The notes: generated from the letters alone by a model not told the origin. Shown: positions 28,110 through 37,906, counted from the first letter of the stretch. The stretch: DNA of 64,000 bases from PALSA-911 sp963743035 (GCA_963743035.1 CAVUOB010000001.1:248001-312000); one strand, 5' to 3'. Program-made: numbers and translations.

Positions 28110-28805
28110 TCAGCCGGCGCCGCCGTTCACGTCGATCGTCGCGCAGGTGATGAAGCTGGCGGCGTCGGAGACCAGGAAATCCACCACCGAGGCGATTTCC
28201 TCCGGCTCGCCGGAGCGGCGCAGCGCGCTCTCCTGCGCCCGAACCTTGGCGTATGCCGGCACCCGCGCGCCCATCGCGGTGTTGATCAGGCCCGGCGCGA
28301 TGGCATTGACGCGGATATTGTGCTTGCCCAGCGCCCGGCCCAGCGATTTCGTCATGTTGATCACCGCCGCCTTGGACGCGCCGTAATCCACCGCCTGGCT
28401 GCCGCGCTGTCCGGCGGAGGAGGCGGTGGACACGATCGATCCGCCCTTGCCCTCGGCGATCAGCCGCTTCGCCACCCATTGCGTGGCGAAGAACGGCGCC
28501 TTCACATTCACGTCCATCGTGGCGTCGTACTGCTCGGGCGGCACGTCCAGGTAATCGGTCTCGGGATGGAACACCCCGGCATTGTTGTACAGCACGCGGA
28601 TCAGGCCGTGCTCCTTCTCGATGCGTTCCAGCACCGCCTGCAGCTGCGCGAGATCCCGGAGGTCGCACTGGTAATACGGCCAGTTGCCGACCCCGTCAGC
28701 GCCGATATCGATGCCGATCACGAGATAGCCGGACTGCGCGAGCCTGGCGCAGCTCGCCGCGCCGATGCGCCCGTTGGCCCCGGTGATGACCGCCACTTGT
28801 TTCAT
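28110..28805 (-). CDS. Short-chain dehydrogenase/reductase (tandem copy 1)
   Basis: A 231-residue classical SDR: cofactor loop TGANGRIG (8-15), NNAG (74-77) and the catalytic Tyr141/Lys145 in YGASK, with Ser in STASS before it. It ends FITCATIDVNGG. It is closely similar to the next gene upstream, from which it is separated by 24 bases, so the pair is a tandem duplication that has since diverged mainly in substrate-loop positions (about 80-95 and 188-200). Confidence 0.9.
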   Translation of the reverse strand: MKQVAVITGANGRIGAASCARLAQSGYLVIGIDIGADGVGNWPYYQCDLRDLAQLQAVLERIEKEHGLIRVLYNNAGVFHPETDYLDVPPEQYDATMDVNVKAPFFATQWVAKRLIAEGKGGSIVSTASSAGQRGSQAVDYGASKAAVINMTKSLGRALGKHNIRVNAIAPGLINTAMGARVPAYAKVRAQESALRRSGEPEEIASVVDFLVSDAASFITCATIDVNGGAG

Positions 28806-28829
28806 TGTTCCGTTCTCCCGCTTTCGGTT

Positions 28830-29525
28830 TTAAACGCCGCCATTCACGTCGATCGTCGCGCAGGTAATGAAACTCGCGGCGTCGGAGACCAGGAAATCCA
28901 CCACCGAGGCGATCTCCTCCGGCGCGCCGACGCGATGCAGCGCCGCCGCCTGCAATTGCCGCTCCAGCGCCGCCGCCGGCACGCGCGCGCCCATCGCCGT
29001 GTCGATCACGCCGGGCGCGATGGCATTGACGCGGATATTGTGCTTCCCCAGCGCGCGTCCCAGCGACTTCGTCATGTTGATCACCGCCGCCTTGGACGCG
29101 CCGTAGTCGATCACCGCGCTGCCCGCCTGTCCCGCGAGCGAGGCGGTGGACACGATCGATCCGCCCTTGCCCTCGGCGATCAGCCGCTTCGCCACCCATT
29201 GCGAGGCGAAGAACGGCGCCTTCACGTTCACGTCCATGGTGACGTCGTACAGCTCCGGCGTGATCTCGAAATAATCCTTCCCCGAGTTGTACACGCCGGC
29301 GTTGTTGAACAGCACGCGGATCAACCCGTGCTCCGCCTCGATGCGCGCCAGCGTCTCTTCCATTCCGGCCAGGTCGGTCAGGTCGCAGGCATAATACGGC
29401 CAGTTGCCGGCACCCTCCGCGCCCACATCGATGCCGACCGCGAGATAACCGGACTGCATCAGCCGTGCGCAGGTGGCCTGGCCGATGCGGCCATTCGCTC
29501 CGGTGATGACGGCGACTTGCTTCAT
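28830..29525 (-). CDS. Short-chain dehydrogenase/reductase (tandem copy 2)
   Basis: A 231-residue SDR paralogous to the neighbour at 28110-28805, with the same TGANGRIG, NNAG and YGASK motifs and the same C-terminus. The start at 29525 (MKQVAVITG) matches its twin, while the open frame upstream does not look coding. It lies 73 bases after the aldo/keto reductase gene and probably shares its transcript. Confidence 0.9.
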   Translation of the reverse strand: MKQVAVITGANGRIGQATCARLMQSGYLAVGIDVGAEGAGNWPYYACDLTDLAGMEETLARIEAEHGLIRVLFNNAGVYNSGKDYFEITPELYDVTMDVNVKAPFFASQWVAKRLIAEGKGGSIVSTASLAGQAGSAVIDYGASKAAVINMTKSLGRALGKHNIRVNAIAPGVIDTAMGARVPAAALERQLQAAALHRVGAPEEIASVVDFLVSDAASFITCATIDVNGGV

Positions 29526-29598
29526 TGGATATTTCCCATCTGGATTTCCCTCATGTGAAAACCTTGGCCGTTTTGCGCGGCCCGGGCAATCCGTGCGG

Positions 29599-30594
29599 CT
29601 AGGCGGTGAAACTCGCCTGCAGCTCGGCCACGCGCGCCAGCGCAGCCTCCGGCAGTCGGCCCTTGTTGATGGCGGCAACCGCCTGCTCCAGCTCCGCCTG
29701 CGTCGACAGCCCGATCAGCACCGTGCCCATCGCATCATTGGAAATGGCGAAACGCATGGCGGCCTCGATCACGCTGGCGGCGAAACCCGCCTCCACCAAA
29801 GGCTGCAGGCGGCGCGCATTGGCCGCATCCCGGGCGTAGCTGGCGGCGGAGCCGATCGGCGCGACCGACTGCATGCCCAGCGGATGCCGCGTCTCCGTCC
29901 CGCTCAGCGCCCCGCCGGCAATGACGCGGATGCCGATCACGCCAATGCCGGCGGCAACGGCGGCCGGCATCAGCTGCCGGAAATCCTGCGCGGGGGCACC
30001 TGGCGGCAATGGAGACATCGCGCTGGGGTTCAGCAGATTGTACGGCACCTGCGCCGTATCCATCACCCGCGCGGCGACGATCCGGTGCAGCGCGGCGGCA
30101 TCGCCGACCGCGGTCATGCCGATGAACCGCGTCTTGCCCTGCTGGCGCAGCTTTTCCAGCGCCGGCACCACCTCCTCCAGCACGGTCTCCACGCTCAGAT
30201 CCGGTGCGTTGCCGGCTTCGGTGATCGCGTTGTGCAGATGGTAGATGTCGACGCTGTCCATGCCCAACCGCCGCAGGCTGGCATCCATCGCCTCGGCGAT
30301 CGCCGCCCCGATGCGGCCGCGCTCGGCCGGCGCCACGCGGACCTTCGTGCCGACGATCGTCTTGTCCCTCGGCGCCTTCAGGGCCTTCAGCACCCGGCCG
30401 GTGTTGGTCTCCGACTTGCCGTCGCCATATTGCGCGGCGGTGTCGAAATAGTTGATGCCCTGGTCGATCGCCCAGGCCACCGCGCGTTCCTGGTCCGCCG
30501 GCGCGCCGTTCACCATCAACCCGCCCACCGCGCCGCAGCCGAAGCCGAGCACAGACACCTTCAACCCGGTTCGCCCGAGTATTCTCTGTTCCAT
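29599..30594 (-). CDS. Aldo/keto reductase
   Basis: A 331-residue NADPH-dependent reductase. The catalytic tetrad is visible: Asp in NYFDTAAQYG, Tyr in the same stretch, Lys in IVGTKVRV and His in IYHLHNAI. The start MEQRILGRTGLKVS is canonical. It heads a minus-strand unit with the two SDR genes and is divergent from the esterase gene, with 88 bases between them that must hold both promoters. Confidence 0.9.
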   Translation of the reverse strand: MEQRILGRTGLKVSVLGFGCGAVGGLMVNGAPADQERAVAWAIDQGINYFDTAAQYGDGKSETNTGRVLKALKAPRDKTIVGTKVRVAPAERGRIGAAIAEAMDASLRRLGMDSVDIYHLHNAITEAGNAPDLSVETVLEEVVPALEKLRQQGKTRFIGMTAVGDAAALHRIVAARVMDTAQVPYNLLNPSAMSPLPPGAPAQDFRQLMPAAVAAGIGVIGIRVIAGGALSGTETRHPLGMQSVAPIGSAASYARDAANARRLQPLVEAGFAASVIEAAMRFAISNDAMGTVLIGLSTQAELEQAVAAINKGRLPEAALARVAELQASFTA

Positions 30595-30682
30595 TGTCCG
30601 TCTCCCCTGAACAGCGGCCGGCTGGTCGTCGGCCTCCGGCCAGCATAACCTGTCCTCAACAACCGACCAGGGGAACCCGTCC

Positions 30683-31597
30683 ATGCCTAATTCGGAAATC
30701 GCCGCACTCCGCGCCATCATCACCTCTCGCCCGCGGCCCAAGGACATCGCCGGCATGCGCCAGAGCATCGACGCGCGTGGCCTGGCCAATGCCATCGCCG
30801 CGGATGTGACCGTGGAGGCCGAGACCGCCGGCGGGGTCAAGGCGGAATGGACCCGCACCCCGAACGCCGCGCCGAACCGGGCGATCCTGTATGTGCATGG
30901 CGGCGGCTACGTGATCGGATCGCTCGACAGCCATCGCCACGCCGTCAGCGAAATCGGCCGCGCCGCCGGCGCGCGCATGCTGGCGCTGGATTACCGCCTG
31001 GCGCCGGAGCACCCGTTCCCCGCGCCGGTCGAGGACAGCGTCGCCGGCTATCGCCATCTGCTGGCGTCCGGCTTCAAGCCGGGCAACATCGCCATCGCCG
31101 GGGACAGCGCCGGCGGCGGACTGGTGGTCGCAGCACTGGTGGCCATCCGCGACGCCGGCCTGCCGCAGCCGGCCTGCGGCTGGGCGATCTCGCCCTGGGT
31201 GGACATGGAAGCGATCGGCGCCAGCATGACCGAGAAGGCCGGGGAAGACCCGACCGTGCAGAAGGAAGGCATCGCCTTCATGGCCAGCTCCTACCTGAAC
31301 GGCGCCGACCCGCGCGATCCGCTGGCAGCGCCCCTCTATGCCGACCTCACCGGCATCGCGCCCCTGCTGATCCAGGTCGGCGCGGCGGAGACGTTGCTCG
31401 ACGATTCCATCCGCCTCGCCGGCGTCGCCGGCGCCGCGCATGTGCCCGTCACGCTCGAGGTATGGCCGGAGATGATCCATGTCTGGCACGTCTATCACCC
31501 CCAGCTCGCCGCCGGCCGCCGCGCGATCGACCGCGGCGGCGCCTTCGTCAAGGCCGTCATGGACGGCAAGCCGCCGGTCGACGCGCGGGCCGGCTGA
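30683..31597 (+). CDS. Alpha/beta hydrolase, hormone-sensitive lipase family
   Basis: A 304-residue cytoplasmic esterase with the HGGG oxyanion motif (YVHGGGYVIGS, about 70-80), the DYRLAPEHPFPAPVED signature and nucleophile GDSAGG (about 138-143). The catalytic His is in MIHVWHVYHP. It is followed after 10 bases by a lactonase-like gene, so an ester or lactone substrate seems likely. Confidence 0.9.
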   Translation: MPNSEIAALRAIITSRPRPKDIAGMRQSIDARGLANAIAADVTVEAETAGGVKAEWTRTPNAAPNRAILYVHGGGYVIGSLDSHRHAVSEIGRAAGARMLALDYRLAPEHPFPAPVEDSVAGYRHLLASGFKPGNIAIAGDSAGGGLVVAALVAIRDAGLPQPACGWAISPWVDMEAIGASMTEKAGEDPTVQKEGIAFMASSYLNGADPRDPLAAPLYADLTGIAPLLIQVGAAETLLDDSIRLAGVAGAAHVPVTLEVWPEMIHVWHVYHPQLAAGRRAIDRGGAFVKAVMDGKPPVDARAG

Positions 31598-31607
31598 GGG
31601 CAGGGGC

Positions 31608-32447
31608 ATGACCGAAATCCTGCTCGCCGGACTGACGTTCCCCGAAGGCCCGCGCTGGCACGACGGGCGGCTGTGGTTCTCCGATTTCTATTCCCACCGG
31701 GTGATCGCCGTCGATCCCGCCGGCAACGTCGAAACCATCGTGCGCGTGCCGCAGCAGCCCTCCGGCCTCGGCTGGCTGCCCGACGGCTCGCTGCTGATCG
31801 TCTCCATGCTGGATCGCAAGCTGCTGCGCCTCTCCGGCGCCACATTGGACGAGTACGCGGACCTGTCGGCGCTGGCCACCGGCCCGTGCAACGACATGGT
31901 GGTGGACGGCCAGGGCCGCGCCTATGTCGGCAATTTCGGCTTCGACCGCTTCAAGGGCGAGGCCGAACGCACCACCTGCCTGATCCGCGTCGATCCCGGC
32001 CGCGGCGTTTCCGTCGCCACCGAGGAACTGCTGTTCCCGAACGGCACGGTCATCACGCCGGACGGCAAGAAATTGATTGTCGCCGAAACCATCGGCCAGG
32101 CCCTGACGATCTTCGACATCGCCGAGGACGGCGCGCTGGAAAACCGCGGCGTGTTCGCCGCCATGCCGGAGATGTTCCCGGACGGCATCTGCCTGGACGC
32201 GGAAGGTGCTGTCTGGTTCAGCAATCCCCGCAAGGGCTACGTCGCCCGCGTGTTCGAAGGCGGCCGGATCGATCGCAGGATCGAGCTGGACCCAGGCCGC
32301 GGTGCCTTCGCCTGCATGCTCGGCGGAGCCGACGGCCGCACCCTGTTCATCTGCACCAACTCCGGCAGCGGCCCGGACATGGCCACGAAAACCGACGGCC
32401 GCATCGAAACCATCCGCGTCGATGTCCCCGGGGCCGGGTGGCCGTAG
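31608..32447 (+). CDS. SMP-30/gluconolactonase/LRE-family protein
   Basis: A 279-residue six-bladed beta-propeller. FPEGPRWHDGRLWFSDFYSH gives the first metal-binding Glu, and GPCNDMVVDGQGRAYVGNFGF and FPDGICLDAEGAVWFSN give the Asn and Asp ligands of the Ca/Zn site. Members open lactones of sugars or cyclic compounds. GGGGC before the ATG at 31608 is the likely ribosome site; the gene is coupled to the esterase upstream. Confidence 0.87.
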   Translation: MTEILLAGLTFPEGPRWHDGRLWFSDFYSHRVIAVDPAGNVETIVRVPQQPSGLGWLPDGSLLIVSMLDRKLLRLSGATLDEYADLSALATGPCNDMVVDGQGRAYVGNFGFDRFKGEAERTTCLIRVDPGRGVSVATEELLFPNGTVITPDGKKLIVAETIGQALTIFDIAEDGALENRGVFAAMPEMFPDGICLDAEGAVWFSNPRKGYVARVFEGGRIDRRIELDPGRGAFACMLGGADGRTLFICTNSGSGPDMATKTDGRIETIRVDVPGAGWP

Positions 32448-32453
32448 GCAAGG

Positions 32454-32526
32454 TTGGGGCTCCGCCCCAAACCCTGGCAGGGGGCTCTGCCCCCTGCACC
32501 CCCGCCAAGGGACAGTCGTCCCTTGG
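32454..32526. repeat. Array of three short hairpins
   Basis: Three consecutive palindromes: 32454-32470 (TTGGGGC/GCCCCAA), 32478-32496 (CAGGGGGC/GCCCCCTG) and 32505-32526 (CCAAGGGA/TCCCTTGG). Reverse-oriented relatives of the last two are found at 56187-56235. No gene is seen from 32448 to the insertion element at 32668. Confidence 0.75.
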
Positions 32527-32537
32527 ATCCCTCGGAC

Positions 32538-32610
32538 TGGTTTGTGGAGAAGAGGGCCATGACGTAGCCGATCAACGGCTACAACGGTTGGCCCTCTTCT
32601 CCACAAACCA
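32538..32610. repeat. 73-base palindrome with a nested hairpin
   Basis: Perfect 22-base arms (32538-32559 and 32589-32610) enclose a 29-base loop that contains a second hairpin GTAGCCG/CGGCTAC (32564-32582). Another palindrome follows at 32624-32645 (CAAGGGGAT/ATCCCCTTG). The strength and symmetry suggest a mobile palindromic repeat or a cruciform target. Confidence 0.8.
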
Positions 32611-32654
32611 AGCTGACAGGGGTCAAGGGGATGACCATCCCCTTGCGGGGTGGA

Positions 32655-32667
32655 GGGGCACCGCCCC
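32655..32667. repeat. 13-base target-site duplication, left copy
   Basis: GGGGCACCGCCCC stands directly left of the insertion element and is repeated exactly at 33990-34002 on its right. Confidence 0.85.
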
Positions 32668-33989
32668 ATAAGCGCGAACTTACCGGGTTATTCTCAGGTC
32701 TGCGCATTGTAGGGTTCTCTGCCTTGGCGCCTCGGCCAGTGTGTGGCGCATGGCGTTGGTGGCCTGCCTGGTTCGCTTTCTTGGGGTTGGCAATATGGCC
32801 CTGACGAGGGTGCGATGGGCGATCTGCCAGGCGCGCCAGATGGACATTCGCCGGCAGCGGACAGCGGCCGGCTTAGGGGGGGAAACCGACAATCTCGCTG
32901 GCGATTTCGTCGGTCAATACAGCGACGATCAGTTGGGCCAGCAGCCAGGTCCGCGCCAGCGCGGGGTCCATCGCCGGCAGCCTGTCCAGGCCGCCCAGCG
33001 TCTTGAGCCGCTTGAAACCAAGCTCGATCTGCCAGCGGTTGCGATACATCTCGATGATGCGCTCCGCCGGCTGGGTCTGGACCGATAGCGAGGTCGCCAG
33101 GATCAGATAGCCGGCGGCCGTGGTGGTGCGTGCGTCGAGCTTGTGGCCGCTCTTGCCCGCCTTGCGGGCCATCCGCTTGCGCTGCCGCTCGGCGTGTTCG
33201 GCCGGCATGGCCTGGATCACCAGCCGCAGCGGGGCGTCCACGCCTTTGAGGTAGACCGGATGCTCGGCCACGCCGGAGGATTGCGGTAGAAGCTGCAACA
33301 GGTCGATGCGCTGCCCCGTCGCGTCGAGCAGTCGCAAGGCGTTCCAGCCAATCCGGGTGATGAAGTCGGCCTTGGCCGCCAGCACCGCCGAGAAGTCGCG
33401 CACCCGCGCATAGCCGCGGTCCTGGATCACGGTTTGACCGGCTTGGATCTGCGTCCGGTCCACCCGTTCGGCGAGCTTGCCTTGGGTGAGAACCAGGTCG
33501 GCAAAGCAGCCCCGCCCGGGATCAAAGCGGGCATGCAGCCGCCAGTCGCTACCGGTGCTGCCCGGCGCGCAAACCACCGAGCCATCCACCAGCGCCAGGT
33601 TCAGCGCCGCTTCGCCGCAGGCCAGGCCTCGCCGCTGCTCCAGCAGACGCTGCAACAGATGCTCCAGCCAGTCGCCCATCTTGCGCAAACGCCCGAGCAC
33701 ACCCTTGTCGCTCAGCGCCACGATCGCCCCATCGCCGGCCATCGCCGCCGTCGTGCGCAACGACAAATGGCCGGGTCCATACATCAACGCCAAGCGAAGA
33801 AGGTCCTCCGCACGGCGCACCTTTCGCACCCGCTGCAAGGCACCGAATGAGCGCGCGGTCGTCTCCAGGTCGGCAACTTCGCTCAGACGCGAGACAATCG
33901 ACGACCATTGGCCGTCTTCAAGGGAGGCTTCCATTCACCTTACGAATCACCCTCAATCGAGCCGACGCAAGCCTTAGATTCGCGCCTAT
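32668..33989. mobile_element. IS4-family insertion sequence, 1322 bases
   Basis: Ends are imperfect inverted repeats: ATAAGCGCGAACTTA on the left and ATAGGCGCGAATCTA on the right when read inward (12 of 15 matching). It is bordered by an exact 13-base duplication, in the size range known for IS4-group elements. The single transposase frame fills nearly all of it. The target is itself a palindrome inside a hairpin array, and rejoining the flanks restores GAGGGGCACCGCCCCTCC. Confidence 0.87.
32680..33934 (-). pseudogene. IS4-family transposase with a frameshift at a seven-base homopolymer
   Basis: The main frame (33934 to 32873, 353 residues) has the DDE elements LVDGSVV and IQDRGYA, and the YREK signature YRNRWQIELGFKRLK. 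It stops in GFPP. In the next frame the protein continues KPAAVRCRRMSIWRAWQIA to a stop at 32680, twelve bases from the element end. The switch is at a run of seven G on the plus strand (32876-32882); six would give one 417-residue protein. This is either a +1 lesion or a site of ribosomal slippage. The truncated form keeps the catalytic residues. Confidence 0.8.
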
Positions 33990-34002
33990 GGGGCACCGCC
34001 CC
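33990..34002. repeat. 13-base target-site duplication, right copy
   Basis: Exact copy of 32655-32667, directly right of the insertion element. A further hairpin TGGGGC/GCCCCA follows at 34012-34026. Confidence 0.85.
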
Positions 34003-34034
34003 TCCTGGGGTCTGGGGCGAAGCCCCAGCCTCGC

Positions 34035-35009
34035 CTACGCCTCGTGCCGGTGACAGGACACGAGGTGGCCGGGGGCGACTTCCTGCAGCCGTGGCACGTC
34101 CGTTTTGCAGCGGTCCATGACGTACGGGCAGCGGGTATGAAACGGGCAGCCCGGCGGCGGGCGCATCGGGCTTGGCACGTCGCCCTGCAGGATGCGCTTG
34201 GTGCGTTTCAGCCGCGGGTTCGGGCACCGGCACGGCGGAGAGCAGGGCTTCCGTGTAGGGGTGCAGCGGGTGGGTGAACAGGCTGCGCTTGTCGGTGTAT
34301 TCGACGATCCGGCCGAGATACATCACCGCCACCTTGTGGCTGATATGCTCCACCACCGCCAGGTCGTGCGCGATGAACAGATAGGATAGTTTCTTGTCGC
34401 GCTGCAGGTCCATCATCAGGTTGATGACCTGCGCCTGGATCGACACATCGAGCGCGGAGACCGGCTCGTCGCAGACGATCAGCTTGGGATTGAGCGCCAG
34501 CGCGCGGGCGATGCAGATGCGCTGGCGCTGGCCGCCGGAGAACTGGTGCGGGAAATTGCCCATCTGCGCCGGCCGCAGCCCCACCTGCCGAAACAGCTCG
34601 GCCACGCGCGCGCTCGGTCTCGCGGCCATGCGTCAGCCCGTGCACTTCCAGCACCTCGCCGACGATCGCCCCCGCGCGCATGCGCGGATTGAGCGAGGAG
34701 AACGGGTCCTGGAAGATGATCTGCATCTCGCGCCGCACCGGGCGCATCTGCGCGCGGCTCAGTCCGGTGATGTCGCGGCCATCGAGCGTGATCGAACCGC
34801 CGGTCGGCTCGATCAGGCGCAGCACGGTGCGCGCGACCGTGGACTTGCCGCAGCCGCTTTCGCCGACCAGGCCGAGCGTCTCGCCCTCGTTGATGCGTGA
34901 AACTGACGCCATCGACGGCGAACACGGTGCCGACCTGCCGGCGCAGCAATCCCTTGCGGACGGGATAATGTTTTTTCAGGTCGGTGACTTCGATGATCGG
35001 CGCGTTCAT
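34035..35009 (-). pseudogene. Oligopeptide/dipeptide ABC transporter ATPase, three frameshifts
   Basis: Joined across frames it is a 323-residue DppF/OppF-type ATPase: MNAPIIEVTDLKKHYPV, Walker A GESGCGKST, Q-loop FQDPFSSLNP, signature FSGGQRQR, Walker B LIVCDEP and the C-terminal oligopeptide domain with CPFHTRCPYVMDRC. Frames change near 34898 (before INEGETLGLVG), 34606-34614 in a CG run (before VAELFRQVG) and 34217 (before RLKRTKRILQGD). Each is repaired by removing one base, and the total length minus three is a multiple of three. The start overlaps the stop of the upstream ATPase gene (ATGA). Confidence 0.85.
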
Positions 35010-36026
35010 CTGGCGGCTTCCGCGATGCGGTCGGCGTGCCAGCAGGCGGCCCAATGGCCAGGCTGGCGCTGTTCGTAGGGCGGGTAGGCGGCGCGGCACT
35101 GCTCGTCGGCATGGGCGCAGCGCGGCGCGAACACGCAGCCCGGCGGCAGGTTGGTCAGCGGCGGCACCGAGCCCGGGATTTCCTGCAGCCGCTCGGCGGC
35201 GGCTTGCATGTCTCCGCTCATCACCGCCAGCCGCGGCACCGAGGCCATCAGCCCATGGGTGTACGGATGCAGCGGCTGGCTGAACAGGGTGTCGACATCG
35301 GCCTCCTCCACCTTGCGTCCCGCATACATCACGATCACCCGCTGCGCGGTCTCCGCCACCACGCCCAGATCATGCGTGATCAGCAGCATCGCGGTGCCGA
35401 GTTCCTGCTGCAGCCCGACCATCAGATCCAGGATCTGCGCCTGGATGGTCACGTCCAGCGCCGTGGTCGGCTCGTCGGCGATCAGCAGTTTCGGATTGCA
35501 GGCCAGCGCCATCGCGATCATCGCCCGCTGGCGCATGCCGCCGGAAAGCTGGTGCGGATATTCGCGCACGCGCTGCGCCGGCTCGGGAATGCGCACCAGG
35601 CGCAGCATCTCCACCGCCTTGTCCATCGCCGCCGATCCGGACAGATGCTGATGCAGCCTCACGGCTTCGGCGATCTGCTTGCCGATGGTCATGACCGGAT
35701 TGAGCGAGGTCATCGGCTCCTGGAAGATCATCGAAATGTCGTTGCCGCGGACATCGCGCATCTGCGCCTCGCTCAGCGCCGTCAGGTCGCGGCCTTCCAG
35801 AAGCACGCGGCCGGCGACGATGCGCCCGGGCGGGGTCGGGCACCAGGCGCATGACGGACAGCGCGGTCATGCTCTTGCCGCAGCCGGATTCGCCCACCAC
35901 CGCGACCGTCTCGCCGCGCCCGACCGAGAACGACACGTCGTCGACCGCGGTCACCACGCCCTGGCGGGTGAAGAACAGCGTGGTCAGGCCGCTGACGTCC
36001 AGCACGGGCAGGTTGGAAGCGTCCAT
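35006..36026 (-). pseudogene. Oligopeptide/dipeptide ABC transporter ATPase, one frameshift
   Basis: A DppD/OppD-type ATPase of 339 residues when repaired: VVGESGCGKSMTALSVMRL (Walker A), IFQEPMTSLNPVMTIGKQ, LSGGMRQRAMIAMAL and LLIADEPTTALDVT, then the peptide-transporter C-terminal domain with CVFAPRCAHADEQC. The frame changes at about 35832-35837, where DPARAHRR should read DPPGRIVAGRVLLEGRDL; deleting one base in a C-rich run restores it. Stop and start overlap with both neighbours (ATGA). Confidence 0.85.
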
Positions 36027-36920
36027 CAGCCGCGCTGCCGGGGATCGAGCATGTCGCGCAGCGCGTCGCCGAGCAGATTGGTGCCGAACACCATCAGGCT
36101 GATGACGATGCCCGGGAAGATCACCAGCCAGGGCGCGGTGCGGATATATTCGGCCGCCGATTCCGACAGCATCCGCCCCCAGGACGGATACGGCTCGGGC
36201 ACGCCGAGGCCGAGGAAGGACAGCGACGCCTCGGTCAGGATGGTGGAGCCGAGCTGCGCCGTCGCCAGCACGATCAGCGGCGCGATGCGTGTTGGGCAGG
36301 ACATGGCGGATGGCGATGCGCCACTCGCTCATGCCCACGGCTTTCGCCGCCTCCACCATCGCCATTTCGCGCAACGCCAGCGTGTTGGAACGGATCACCC
36401 GGGCCGAATACGGCACCAGCGGGATGGAGATGGCGATGATCGTGGTCTGCAGAGACGGGCCGAGCGAGGCGGACATCACCAAAGCCAGCACCAGCAGCGG
36501 CAGCGCCTGCATGATGTCCGTCACGCGCTGCGTCAGCAGATCCACCCAGCCGCCGAGATAGCCGGCGGTCAGCCCGATGGCGACGCCGAGCACGCTGCCG
36601 ATGACCGTGGAGGTGATGCCGACCATCAGCGAGATCCGCGCGCCATAGACCAGCCGGCTGTAGACGTCGCGGCCCATGAAATCGGCGCCGAGCCAGTGCT
36701 CGCTTCCGGGCCTTGCCAGCGACACCGCGGCATTGGTGGACAGCGGATCGTAGCGGGTGATGAAGCCGGCGAAGATGGCGGCGAACACGAAGGTCGCCAG
36801 GATCACCGCGCCGATCGCGCCGAGCGGATATTGCCGCGCCAGGAAGCGCAGCTGGCCGAGGAAGCCGTGCGCGTTGGCGCCGGCCCGATTCAGCTCCGCG
36901 GTATAGGTTTGGCCTGCCAC
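36026..36920 (-). pseudogene. ABC transporter permease DppC/OppC-like, one frameshift
   Basis: Repaired length is 297 residues. N-terminal N-domain and first helix (PLGAIGAVILATFVFAAIFA), then HWLGADFMGRDVYSRLVYGARISL and the coupling region EAAKAVGMSEWRIAIRHVLPN, with the remainder in another frame (APLIVLATAQLGSTILTEAS). The switch is near 36286, where removing one base in ACGCATC gives LPNTIAPLIV. A GTG start is used, 10 bases after the stop of the partner permease. Confidence 0.85.
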
Positions 36921-36930
36921 GCGCTGCCCC

Positions 36931-37878
36931 CTAATCCGAATACTTGATGCGGGGATCGAGCACCGCGTACAGCATGTCCACCAGGAAATTCACGCTGACC
37001 ACGACCACGGCAATGAACATCACCAGGTTCTGCACGATCGGATAGTCGCGCCAGCGGATCGCCTCCACCAGGAAGCGGGCGACGCCGGGGATGTTGAACA
37101 CCGTCTCGGTCACGATCAGCCCGCCGATCAGGAACGCGGCCTCGATGCCGATGACGGTGACCACCGGCAGCATGGCGTTGCGCAGCGCGTGATTGAAATT
37201 CACCGCCGCCGGAGACGCGCCCTTGGCGCGCGCGGTGCGGATATAGTCCTGGCGCAGCACTTCCAGCATCGAGGACCGGGTCAGCCGCATGATCAGCGCC
37301 GAGCTGCGAAACCCCACCGCCGCCGCCGGCACCGCGAGCAGCAGCAATTCGTCCAGCAGCGTCTTCGGCGGATCGGTATAGATCGGCAAGGTGCCAAAAC
37401 TGGCGACGAAGGCCATCAGGATCAGCAGCCCCAGCCAGAAGGACGGCATCGACAAGCCACTGAGGCTGACCACGCGCAGGATGTAGTCCAGCCAGGTATT
37501 CTGCCGCACGGCGCTGATCACGCCGAGCGGCACGCCGATCAGCACCGCGAAGCTGATCGCCATGGCGGCCAGCTTCGCGGTGATCGGCAGCCGCGGCAGG
37601 ATTTCCGACAGCGTCGGTTTTTCCGAGACATAGGAATAGCCGAGGTCGCCCTGCAGCAGCCCGCCGATCCAGGACAGGTATTGCTGGGGAATGGATTTAT
37701 CCAGCCCGAGGTCCTGCATGATCTTCAGCTTCTCGGCCGGGTTCACCATGCCCGCGCTGTCGAACAGGATGTCGACGATGTTGCCGGGCACCAGCCGCAG
37801 CAGCACGAAGATGATCACGGAGATGCCGAACAGGGTCAGCAGCATCAATCCCAGGCGTCTGACCAGATAGGCACCCAA
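36931..37878 (-). CDS. ABC transporter permease DppB/OppB-like
   Basis: The one intact gene of the transporter operon: 315 residues, six predicted membrane helices, with VRRLGLMLLTLFGISVIIFVLLRLVPG at the N-terminus and the EAA-type loop YIRTARAKGASPAAVNFNHALRNAMLPVV. The TTG at 37878 is preferred because GGGGAGAG lies about six bases upstream and the protein then begins, like relatives, MGAYLVRRLG. An ATG at 37926 is the alternative and would overlap the binding-protein gene. Its partners are all broken, so it is unlikely to work in transport. Confidence 0.82.
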   Translation of the reverse strand: MGAYLVRRLGLMLLTLFGISVIIFVLLRLVPGNIVDILFDSAGMVNPAEKLKIMQDLGLDKSIPQQYLSWIGGLLQGDLGYSYVSEKPTLSEILPRLPITAKLAAMAISFAVLIGVPLGVISAVRQNTWLDYILRVVSLSGLSMPSFWLGLLILMAFVASFGTLPIYTDPPKTLLDELLLLAVPAAAVGFRSSALIMRLTRSSMLEVLRQDYIRTARAKGASPAAVNFNHALRNAMLPVVTVIGIEAAFLIGGLIVTETVFNIPGVARFLVEAIRWRDYPIVQNLVMFIAVVVVSVNFLVDMLYAVLDPRIKYSD

Positions 37879-37906
37879 ATCGTCTCTCCCCCTGCGCGGT
37901 GCGCGA

